From contig CM072523.1 in assembly GCA_036898135.1 (NCBI GenBank), positions 2,720,311 through 2,784,310 of the forward strand: a stretch of DNA of 64,000 bases, in the 5' to 3' direction. The stretch's first letter is position 1; each line of letters opens with the position of its first letter. Below the pieces are notes generated by a model, which worked only from the letters and a program-made list of their open reading frames with translations, was not told where the DNA came from and did no database searches. A program made the position numbers and the translations under genes. Below, piece after piece: positions 10,365-20,126 of the stretch. Source of the stretch: Oncomelania hupensis (Eukaryota > Mollusca > Gastropoda > Littorinimorpha > Pomatiopsidae).

Positions 10365-13300
10365 TTCTTTATGCGCCTGTTTTCTTACATTCTTACTTGT
10401 CTCATTATGCATGAATATGTGCCTGCGTTTAGCATTACGTAGAGCTGTTCGCTTTTTCCTACATTCACTATCGTACCAAGGCAGATTGTGTTTCTTTCTA
10501 TGGGAGTTACATGTCTTGTTAGCAATATTTGTAGTAGATCTACGTAGGAGGTTTGTGTTCTTAGCCGCCGTTAACATTATATTAACTATCTCTGATGTAA
10601 CATTATTAACGTCTATTTGTCTAGTGTCATGTACATTTTGAAGATAATTTGCTAGCTTTAGTGAAACTGTAAGTACCCGTCCGTTGTCAATGTTATCAAG
10701 GAAGGAAGCGGCGCTCTCTCTTTTCCACTTAGGTCTAGGAGTAGGGGACTGACCATCTAGCGGGAAAGTTTCACTCACAAGAGGTGCATACTCTCTATCG
10801 GGAAATGTTATAGTATCCTTAAAAGTCAGTTCCATAAATACAGGGCAATGGACATCAGACAAACATTCATCGAACTCACCAATATAAAATTGCGTTACGT
10901 GTGGAAAAATAACAGGGGAGGCAACAATGTAATCTACAACGCTTGCACCCTTACAAGTAGTCTTTCCTATGTCTGAATCTTCCCCCGTCCTACCATTTAG
11001 GATTAACAAATTCTGGCTGATGCAAAGATCTAGTAGAGAGTTACCCAAATTATTTACATGCCTATCTGGTGATGCTCGATGTTTCTGGATACCAAAATTA
11101 TTTATCAACTCTGACGTACTATGTATCAACACATCCACATCCTGCTCATCATCGACAAAGTCTTGTATTGTCCCAGTTCTAGCATTAAAATCACCCAACA
11201 TGATCACGCTATCATTATCCCAATTAATCAGAGTATCCGCTAATTCTTGAAAAGCCAGTCTATTAGCGTATACGGAGTTTTCAGGCGGGACATATACTGC
11301 TACACATAATACCGTTCTGATAGTATTATCAAAGGGTAACGAGAGTTCAAAGAAGATACCTTCGTCAGCAACAGGGTGCTGAACAAAACGGTAGTACTTT
11401 AGAAGGTCAGGTTGAATCTTCCCCGACAAGAATTGATGTTCTATAATTGTAATATTGCTTAACAACTCATTCCTTACCAGTAAAGCGACCCCGCCTGACC
11501 TCCTCTTAGACAACTTTCTATTTTTTTTTATAAAACATGCGTAACCGTTTATATTAATACAGTCAAAGTCATCTAGATTAGTTTCGGACAAACAAATCAA
11601 ATCCATTCTTGACACAACCTTTTGGAACTCGGGGAATTTCAGCCTAGTTATTAGGCCACAGACATTTAGAGAAAGAAACTTCAGGGATGAAAGGTTAAAA
11701 CTAACACTGCCAGATGCCGATGAAAGATTAACGGCGTCCGGACTTACAGAGTTGCTAACATTGCCACTACCCATAGAAACACTGTGATTACTATCACTTG
11801 GATGCATATCGCTATGCACTGATACGTTATGGGCATCAGAATTATTTTCATTAATTAAAGTGCTATCTTTTAATCCTTCAAATGGAAATCTATCAACATG
11901 TATCAAACAATTGTTAACTTCAACAACTTCCTCCAAATCAATATAAGACACGACACTATTATCAACAAAATCAACTCTATGGGTGTGATAATTACCTAAA
12001 CAGGCACCTTCTGTAAAATTATCAACATCTTCAAAACCATTAGTAATATTAGCAAGTTCATAATTGTTATCGTCTTCAAGACCATTACTATCATTGGCAA
12101 CTTCAGTACCAGAGTTCTTTACATCTTCATTAATTACAATAACCTTAGAGTTCAAATCTACATTTGCAACATTATGATGTCTATCATCAACATCTAGTTT
12201 AATACTTTTGTTAACATATTCACCAATACATGTAAATAAATCATTGGTTACAGGCGAAAAAATATCATCAGTACAGCCCTTATCATTTTCAAGGTCATCT
12301 TCAGTTATAACAGCTTTAGGATTCAAAGTGTTAACATCATTATCTATAACATTACTAGTAGATGCATGTTTATTAATATTTACTTCACTACATGATTTCT
12401 TCTTAATATCCTTATGTTTACAATCATCACCAGTCGCAATCAATGCCTTACCATGAGATTGTAACAACCTACTATTGTCAAAACCCTCAGGCTGGTTAAT
12501 AACAACACGATTATCAATATCAGACAAGTGCTGTGAACCACGTGTAATTTCAACAACACAACCTGTTTCGCTATTTGGCAACATAACAATAAAATCCATG
12601 TTATCGTCAGCACCATCACCATTATCATTGACACAATCACAATCACAACAAGTATCGTAAACATCAGTAATATTATTATTATTAATTACAGGCTGACTCA
12701 TTCCAGTATTTTTATTCTTCCTACCATTGTCAATACCATGGTCACAAACCTGTACAGACTGCATTCTATCATATTTTTTAGTCATATTCTTAGTGACATC
12801 AATATCAACATAACATTTTACCAGATCTTCAATAGCAACACACTGCATTTTAAAAGCATCCATGAGCTTAGTGTTATTGTCATAATCATCACCACTACCA
12901 TTGCCGGCACAATCATCAAAATCATTAGCACAGACAGGCTGCATCCTATCGACATTCACCATTTTACGACTATCCCAACCATCATCACTGTTACTTTTTC
13001 CATTTTCTTTATCACAAACCCCAAGGTATACAGAATGAACATTATTCGCATTATCAAACTGCATTTCACCATCATTCTTACAAAGCTGTTTATATTTCCT
13101 ATCATCATCAGTTCCCAGACTGTCAAAGACCTCAAAATAATAATCATGAACGTCAATAAAGTTCACTTTAGTGTCACCCTTACAATCGTTAAGATCCTCA
13201 ACACCATCGCAAGTCTCAAAAACATCATTATTAAACTGCACTCTGACACACTTGCCGTCAGCACCAATATTAACATGAAAACCAACATCATCATCATCAC

Positions 13301-13778
13301 CATCATCACCATCATCACCATCATCATCATCATCAAATTTCTTCAATTCATCATCATCATCATCATCACATTTCTTTAATTCATCTTCATCATCTTCATC
13401 ATCATCAAGTTTCTTCATTACGTCTTCCTCATTTTCAAATTTCTTCATTACAACTTCATCATCATCAAATTTCTTCATTACACCTTCAACATTATCACGT
13501 TTCTTCATTACATCCTCCTCCTCATCATCAAATTTCTTCATTACAGCTTCATCATCATCAAATTTCTTCATTACAGCCATTCTGTCATCAGTGTTAAAAC
13601 GAATAGCACCATCATTGTTACCACCACTCTCATCTCTCAAGCTGTACACATAAGTAGATATAATACTTGCACCCAATGAATCAACATTACAGTTTTGCTC
13701 CACTGTTTCATAGTCATATGTTTTCTTCATTATTATTCCTGCACACTGGTGGTAGCTCTCGTAATGTGAAGGTGTCAC
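10365..13778 (-). CDS. LINE ORF2, acidic extension and endonuclease half
   Basis: Translation starts at ATG 13778, 22 bases beyond the ORF1 stop. About 695 residues precede the endonuclease. They are Asp/Asn/Glu-rich, beginning with about eight degenerate copies of MKKFDDDE (around 13580-13400), then poly-Asp and long Asn/Asp low-complexity sequence. An APE-type endonuclease follows: FLSLNVCGL (near 11690), CLSETNLDD, MLGDFNART, SVVDYIVAS and a variant SDVHCPV. A basic linker ends at the DNA-transposon insertion (10363-10364), and the protein resumes at 6271. Such an N-terminal extension is not standard for LINE ORF2. Confidence 0.8.
13280..13590 (-). repeat. Acidic coding repeat (MKKFDDDE)n and Asp tract
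   Basis: On the + strand this reads as TCATCATCATC and TTTCTTCATTACA runs. On the - strand it encodes tandem degenerate octamers (VMKKFDDDE, VMKKFENEE, VMKKLDDDE) followed by Asp/Gly-Asp runs. The frame is preserved throughout, so it behaves as coding sequence rather than a neutral microsatellite. Confidence 0.8.
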
Positions 13779-13799
13779 ACAACGCCCCCCTGGGCGCCC

Positions 13800-14780
13800 C
13801 TAATCTGTATGACATGAGACATGCTCCTCAGCTGCATCACCAACAGCCAGACCATCTGCAATCTCTGCAAGATGCTTCAAACCCAGAGCTGCGTAGTCAA
13901 CACTGGACACACCCAACTTGAAGAGGTCGTCTGGGGTTTCAACCACCACTGGTCTGGGACGATCAGAAGGAGCAAGCCCTAGAGGTACCTTCTTTGCACA
14001 GTAGATCTTCCCATCCACTGTCCAGGCGCTGTAGTCCAACTTCTTAATATACCCAAGCAATCTTGCTCGGAGTGGGGTGATGTCATCATTGATGAAGGTT
14101 CTATCATATCCCTGTGAGCCCTTCAAGTTCTTCTTCTTCATGACCTCATTTCTCTTCTTCCTTGAAATGAATTTGACAAGGATGGGCTTCATTCCTCGAA
14201 CTGCCCTACCAGCACGATGAACGACTGCAATGTCATCAGTCTTCACATCGGCACCAACGTCCTTAAACACTTTCAACGCCTTTTGCTCGACTTGCTCAGC
14301 AGACTCCCCATCTTCGTATGGAATACCAGAAATCCTCACAGATTCTCGACGAGTGTACTGTTGCAGACGGTCATTTTCGTATGTGAGAATGCGGACTGCA
14401 GCCATGGCCTTCCCAATTGCAGGATGAGGTGATGGCGGTGGGGGTTGCATCAGTGACTCCAGTCGTGCCTCAAACTCGGCCATCACCCCTCGAACCACCT
14501 CCCCCACCACCACTGACATAGCAGTAGCTAGTACAGGTATCAGCCTGGCCACCGGGTCGTCTGGATTGTCGTCTGCCGGTTTAAAGATGGACAAAGCTTC
14601 CTTTACCTTATTGACGATGGTCTCTTGTACAGAAGAAACATCACAGTCCTGTTCTTTTTCACTAGCCATAATACTACTATCAACTGATGAGTCTGGCTTC
14701 GCCTTCTTGCAGTCCTTCTCCACAGAGAATGGTGAATTGAAAAGTGACCTTTTTGCTTTGCCACGAGTATGTGACATCAC
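13800..14780 (-). CDS. LINE ORF1, L1ORF1p-like RNA-binding protein
   Basis: The 326-residue ORF has a basic N-terminus, a helical middle, then an RRM-like core (VRISGIPYEDGESAEQV, IAVVHRAGRA, PILVKFISRKKRNEV) and a C-terminal domain with LGYIKKLDYSAWTVDGKIYC. This is the layout of L1-type ORF1 (Transposase_22) nucleic-acid chaperones, which coat LINE RNA. It precedes ORF2 by 22 bases on the same strand. A Pro run (PPPPSPHP) separates the helical part from the RRM. It appears intact. Confidence 0.8.
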   Translation of the reverse strand: MMSHTRGKAKRSLFNSPFSVEKDCKKAKPDSSVDSSIMASEKEQDCDVSSVQETIVNKVKEALSIFKPADDNPDDPVARLIPVLATAMSVVVGEVVRGVMAEFEARLESLMQPPPPSPHPAIGKAMAAVRILTYENDRLQQYTRRESVRISGIPYEDGESAEQVEQKALKVFKDVGADVKTDDIAVVHRAGRAVRGMKPILVKFISRKKRNEVMKKKNLKGSQGYDRTFINDDITPLRARLLGYIKKLDYSAWTVDGKIYCAKKVPLGLAPSDRPRPVVVETPDDLFKLGVSSVDYAALGLKHLAEIADGLAVGDAAEEHVSCHTD

Positions 14781-15137
14781 TTAGACCACATCAACACAGT
14801 ACACAAGCGACGTAACACAGTCCACTTGTAATTGCTTTAGCTTCACTACACAGCCTATTACTAAGCTCGCTACTGATACTAAACTCTTTTATCACACACA
14901 ATGTTACACACAATGTCACCTTACATCCAATTTTCTTCAGTGTTCACAGAAGCACTACACTTCAAATTTTACAGAACCATAAATAAGCACATTAGGAATC
15001 ACCAAGACACAGCTGTTAATATATACCGCTCTACAACTCGTTAATATGACCAAAAACATGAACACAAATCCCCGCTCAGAAAAAACGCTCCGCCATTCAA
15101 ACAAGGGAGACAACCGTCTGTATGCCTCTATAACAGA
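14781..15137. other. Head-to-head 5' regions of two LINEs
   Basis: No gene is seen. The 5' UTR of the - strand LINE (14781 to about 15040) abuts the 5' UTR of the + strand L1-like LINE that it interrupted. The junction could not be placed exactly because no convincing target duplication was found. Confidence 0.45.
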
Positions 15138-15841
15138 ATGCCAAAGATTACGAACTTTTTTAGTGGACAGTCGAGGGGTACGACAGGGGAAGTGGAAGAG
15201 AGTCGAACTGACACAGAAGTATTGTTACGAGAGAAAAGGAAACCATCGTCTACCTCTTCATGTAATAGTGAAAGTAGCCCAGCGATAAAACAAGTCAGTA
15301 AGAGGGGGAATATGCAGGAACTGTCAGTCTTTTGAAATGGAAGGTGACGTGTCACAAGCGGCAGTCACAGTAGCAGCGCTGCAAGCACTAGAGAAAAAAA
15401 CTTAGTTTGTTGTCAACTGCAGAAGATGTACGTAATTTGGGAAACAAACTACAGGAACAGATCGAGAAGTTGGAGGGGAGGCTGTTTGACACGGGACAGA
15501 AAATAGACAGTTTGCAATCAGAGTTGAAGGCAGTGAAAACGGAAAATAAGAACCTGAAAGAAAGACTGGTAAAGGTAGAAAGTGCACAAAATGACAGTGA
15601 ACAGTATGACAGACGATGGAATATTAGAGTTTTCAATGTTCAAGAGAAGCAGGGAGAAACAGCAGAAGAATGCAGTAAGAAATGCTGCCAGATCTTTACT
15701 GATGTGCTGGGTGTGAAAACAGAGCCAGGCGACCTTGAAGCTGCCCATCGCGTAGGTCGAGTGGGTGGAGAGAGGAGTAGGCCTATCATTGTGCAATTTC
15801 AACACAGAAGGCAACGTGACCGAGTTGTGGCAGAGCGAAGA
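15138..15841 (+). pseudogene. L1-like ORF1, N-terminal part
   Basis: From ATG 15138 (MPKITNFF) the frame runs through a polar Ser/Thr-rich N-terminus. It then shifts near 15330 and again in an A-run near 15395, so it is no longer one frame. It continues as a coiled coil (LGNKLQEQIEKLEGRLF, heptads to about 15590) and an RRM-like domain (NIRVFNVQEKQG, AAHRVGRVGG, RPIIVQFQ, RDRVVAERR). It stops at the duplicated target GAAGA (15837-15841) of the fold-back element and resumes at 26454. Reading frame is kept across that insertion. Confidence 0.8.
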
Positions 15842-17116
15842 TATGGGGCGCCATGTGTCCATTTATTCTATGTGACCATTCTATACATAGAATAAATTCT
15901 ATGCACATAGAAAGCATTCTATACACACAAAAAGCATTCATTAGTTGAAATTCCATTTATAAAAAAGAAACCAATATTGTAAGTCATAGAGTAAAATTCT
16001 TTGTATAGAATAACATTCTATAATATAGTGTAAAATTCTATGTCCATAATACAATTCTATGTATAGAATGACATTTTATAATAGAGAATAATATTCTATG
16101 TATGTAATACAATTCTATATTATAGAATGCACTTGTATGCATAGAATTATATTCTATAACATAGAATGAATTCTATTACAAAGAATGAATTCTATAACAT
16201 AGAATGAATTCTTTAAAATAAAATAAATTGCATGACATAGAATTATTTCTATACGCATAGAATTCATTCTATAACATAGAATGAATTCTTTAACATAAAA
16301 TAAATTATATGACATAAAATGAATTCTATGTGCATAGAATAAATTGTATAACATAGAATGAATTCTATAATAAAGGTAAAAAAAAGGTAAAGGTAGTCCC
16401 ATAGCCTTGTGGCCGTAGGGGAGCGTGATGTTGGAGATCACACTTATCTTGGGCCAGCGTAATGAGGGTGATGCCCAACTCTCTCCCTCGCTGCTTTACC
16501 TTCCCCACCCTCAAGAGAGTAGGTACTCAATCACAGTTGAGTCAACTGGGGGCGTTGTTGTTTGTCGCTTCACACCTTAGCGGTCACCCATCCAAGTGCT
16601 AACCGCACCGGACGGTGCTTCACTTTCGACACAGTAGCGAGTGCTCCAACCACTGCACTATCCGACACCTCCCTATAATAAAGAATGAATTCTATATGCA
16701 TAGAATGAATTTTATAGCATAGAATGAATAGTATAACATAGAATGAATAAGATGACATAGAATGAATTCTATGACATAGAATGAATTCTATGACATAGAA
16801 TGAATTCTATAACATAGAATGAATGAATTATATAGCATAGAATGAATTCTATGACATAGAATTTATTCTATAGCATAGAATGAATTTTATGTTACAGAAT
16901 GAATTCTATGTCATAGAATTCATTCTATGCTATATAATTCATTCTATATTATAGAATTCATTCTATGTCATAGAAATCATTCTATGTCATCTTATTCATT
17001 CTATGTTATACTATCCATTATATGCTATAGAATTCATTCTATGTCATAGAATTCATTCTATGTCATAGAATTCATTCTATGTTATACAATGAAATCAATA
17101 TAAAAACTTTTTTTAA
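15842..17116 (+). repeat. Left terminal inverted repeat of the fold-back element
   Basis: The outer part to about 16230 matches the complement of 26448-26060 almost base for base by eye. From 16230 on it is a 19-bp-period array (TCTATGACATAGAATGAAT). Around 16905 the array reverses orientation: 16690-16900 and 16905-17095 form an internal inverted repeat. One shared block reads GTATAACATAGAATGAATAA on one arm and its complement on the other. A SINE interrupts it at 16376-16672. Confidence 0.8.
16376..16672 (-). mobile_element. SINE with tRNA-like head and 5S-like segment, copy 1
   Basis: The insert is flanked by CTATAATAAAG (16365-16375 and 16673-16683). The right inverted repeat of the host element shows the same site empty near 25950-25975. 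Read on the - strand, the head GATAGTGCAGTGGTTGGAGC resembles a tRNA A-box region. It is followed by GGTTAGCACTTGGATGGGTG and ACCGC, the box-C region of 5S rRNA. The 3' end is an A/G-poor (TTTACC)-type tail. A second copy is at 39273-39584. Confidence 0.8.
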
Positions 17117-17546
17117 CCCTATAAGGCACACATTTATCCAGGGGCTTTGAAAATTACTTTGTCCATGTTTTTTATATTTAAAACATGTCCAAGATTACAT
17201 TTTAGGTAAACATTTTGCATGAAATTTTGTAATTATAATTTTATCAATATGTTGCCATTTGGCAACATTGTGCATGAGTGGCTCTGAACCAACTATGTTG
17301 CCAAAAGGCAACAAAGCATTAGGTTAATGCAGTTGACGTGAAAATGAAGAAATAAAGATAGCCAGACAGGCAGAATGATAGAGTTAGTGAAACTGAAAGA
17401 TTATATTTTGTTCTATCTGTCAACACATCTTTATATAGAGAAATCATGAAGCAAGTAAATATTTTTTAAATTTTATTTATAAATTGTATTCATTTCTTGG
17501 GAAATTAAAAAAAAAATATTGTCAGAAATCTGAAATTAAAATAAAA

Positions 17547-17930
17547 GTTCATGGCATGTGAAATTTTCTGAAACAGTTTGACTTTTGCGTCAAACATAGG
17601 CTGACCATGCACTTTTCACAAACAATTCTTGAAAAAACCCTTGCACCCCGGAAACTTGCAGCGCCCCTTGTTGTTCAATGGCAATGGAAAATGCCCAACA
17701 TTGTCCGTTCGGACTGGAAGCAAGGGCACTACGGCAGTGTTCATGGCATGTGAAATTTTCTGAAACAGTTTGACTTTTGCGTCAAACATAGGCTGACCAT
17801 GCACTTTTCACAAACAATTCTTGAAAAACCCTTGCACCCCGGAAACTTGCAGCGCCCCTTGTTGTTCAATGGCAATGGAAAATGCCCAACATTGTCCGTT
17901 CGGACTGGAAGCGAGGGCACTACGGCAGTG
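17547..17930 (+). repeat. 192-bp tandem duplication of the transposase 3' end
   Basis: The stretch GTTCATGGCATGTG... at 17739 is repeated from 17547 with an offset of 192 bases and only a few differences. It covers the last 60 or so codons of the transposase, including its cysteine-rich tail, plus the stop. The extra copy lies downstream of the real stop and is not expected to be translated. Confidence 0.85.
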
Positions 17931-19344
17931 GGACCTTTCGTCTGTTTTGCTTGCAACTGAGTTTCAACCAGTTGAGACTGTCGCCCTCTCTTTCTTGATG
18001 CTGAGGCTGTGCTGAGCTTCTTTTGTTTCACAAGGCATTGAGCTATCTCTAGCTTGAATTTCTGAAGTGGAAGTTGTTTTGTATTACCCTCATGCTTGCA
18101 GTCCTGAACATACAACAGCCAAGACTGAACCACAGCAAGATCCATCAAGTGAAATGCAAGCCTGTGGTACCACTTTTTAGATCTTATAGGATTTCGGTAG
18201 AGAGCAATGAGTGCATCAAGCAAATCGACGCCTCCCATGAATGAATTGTAAAGTGCAATGATGGACGGGCAATCAATAAGAACTTCTTTCTTTTGTTTCT
18301 TGTCAAATCTTTTGACTTGTTTCTTGGGTTCAATTGCAGCATAGGTGCTCAACATTGTGACTGATTTGTTGTCCACCCATTTTACCACATTAACCTGAGT
18401 GCCATTCACCATCGCTGTCTTCATTACCGTTGAACCTCTGCCCATCTTTGCCAGATCTTTGTCGGGTGGAAATGTACACCCCTTCAATCGGTTCAGCCTG
18501 ACAGTCCCAACACATGCAATTCCCTGATCCCAAAGAGTAGTTTGCAAAGGCAGAGAATTGAACCAGTTGTCTATGTACAACTTGTGCCAAATGCCTCGCG
18601 GTACATCCTGCAGCAGTCTGAGCACAATGTTCCTGCTGGCACCAATGTCAGGCTGGCCTGGACACGACTCAATCTTGCCTGTGTATACTTCAAGATCATG
18701 AATCAGGCCATTTACACCTGAACAAACAAAAATTTTATAGCCCCATTTTTTGGGTTTTTTGGGGTTGTACTGTTTCAGTGAAGACTTTCCCTTGAAAGGT
18801 ACAATCTGTTCATCAATGCTCAATCGCTCTGACTTAGGCACTGCATTTACCTTTGACCTAAAAGCATCAAAGAAAGGTCTTATCTTTCCTAATTTATCCC
18901 CACCAACAGTTTCATTGTTGGCAAAATGCAGCTTGCTTTTGATTTCTTCAAACCTTCTCAAAGACATTACATCTGCAATCTGACTGCACCTTGTTTCTGT
19001 ACCCCAATACAAACGAGCCCTTGACATTCTCACAATGCTCATGTAGAACACAATTCCTATGAACTGTTCCAGTTCATGTGTATTTAACTGCAGTGGTTTT
19101 GTGATGTCACACTGCAAGCTATATGTGTTTGACTCTTGAACTATCATATCAAGGATGTCACTGTCAATAAGTTCCTTGAAATACCGGATAGAATCTCCCG
19201 GAGGCTGCCCTTGTCTCTCAGCTCCAAGGAACTGTGGCTCCTGTGTAGTTGTCTCTGTCGGTAATTGTCTGGTGCGCCAAACAATGCCTCTGGCACTACT
19301 GGAAGAAGGACTTTCTTCATCTCCACTGTCCTCATCTGAAGAGC
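17741..19344 (-). CDS. piggyBac transposase, exon 2
   Basis: This exon encodes the DDE core and C-terminus. An acidic start (SSDEDSGDEE) leads into the DDE_Tnp_1_7 domain with catalytic Asp in LSIDEQIVPF, KLYIDNWFNS and MGGVDLLD. The end is a basic linker and a Cys-rich domain (CKFPGCKGF...CEKCMVSLC...CFRKFH) typical of piggyBac. The acceptor is TTGTTTCAG|GC at 19345. With exon 1 the protein is about 586 residues, normal for the family. It performs cut-and-paste at TTAA. No stop interrupts it, so it may still encode an active enzyme. Confidence 0.88.
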
Positions 19345-19570
19345 CTGAAACAATTGGATAGGTACACATACCAGTAATTGTTGTGCCAGTATGTACAGTG
19401 TTTCTGAAATGGCAATGGACATTATATTTTATTTATTTTCACAACCTATGTCTCTCCACATAACATTTCAAATAAGGCTACCCTTCTGCACTTACAAAAG
19501 CAATGCAATAAAAACAAAGAAAAAACCTGCATTTTTTCAAATAAAATTCATAAGGACTAATCATCCTTAC

Positions 19571-19727
19571 ATGAATTGGAAGCATCCCTATCGGTGTCAA
19601 CAGCCCGGACGTTGTCCTCTGCTTCTTCATCTGTGGATGACAGCTCGCTGTCATCAGACACATCTGGTATGCTGCGCACGGCTGCTTGATGCTTGATGTG
19701 TTTGCCATAAAATCTCTGTGTATCCAT
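19571..19727 (-). CDS. piggyBac transposase, exon 1
   Basis: From ATG 19727 (MDTQRFYG) the exon encodes 52 residues of a basic then acidic N-terminus (PDVSDDSELSSTDEEAED), as usual for piggyBac transposases. It ends at the donor T|GTAAGG (GT at 19570-19569). One base carries over and pairs with GC of exon 2 to give Cys, keeping frame. An in-frame upstream ATG at 19769 would add 14 residues; I prefer 19727 because an acceptor-like TTCCAG precedes it. Confidence 0.7.
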
Positions 19728-20126
19728 TGCAGCATGTAACTGACTGGAAGTCAAAAGGTGCATAATCACATGCTCACATCTTCAAACACTTCCAACTATT
19801 TTATTTTAAAATATTATGTGAAGGAATTTGCTTGAATAGACATAAGAAACATAGCTTTAGCAGATAAGACAGTGTTGGATTTGGTAAAAGCAACATCCAA
19901 GTTGAAGATTTGGGATTTTAATCCAGTCAGAGCTTTACTGAGCGTGTGCAAAACGATGGAGAGACAACATGGTTCATAATGATCGCTTCTGTCTTAAAAC
20001 AGGGGCTATCCATTTGCTTACTTCTGTTTGTTTGGATAGTAAAGGGATCATTTTAACAGGATATTTGCTTTAAATAGGATTTTTTAAATATACAAATTAA
20101 GAAACTACCCTTTAAAAAGTCGTGTT

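Larger units (their letters stand above)
3500..15040 (-). mobile_element. Full-length LINE with long acidic ORF2, split by a DNA element
   Basis: On the - strand are ORF1 (14780-13800), then ORF2 in two pieces (13778-10365 and 6271-4021) separated by a TA-flanked DNA element. The two ORF2 pieces join in frame once that insert is removed. The outer ends are approximate: I could not identify the target duplication. A 3' UTR runs from 4020 to roughly 3520, with a polyadenylation signal AATAAA (- strand) near 3525. The clade is unresolved; RT motifs resemble the Jockey/Ingi-type assortment rather than L1. Confidence 0.75.

Noticed and set aside
12738..13379. 213-residue Ile/Thr-rich + strand frame
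   Set aside because: Shadow of the acidic repeat of the - strand LINE ORF2; (ATC)n reads as poly-Ile on the other strand.
17616..17804. Second small gene next to the piggyBac transposase
   Set aside because: It comes from a 192-bp tandem duplication of the transposase 3' end.
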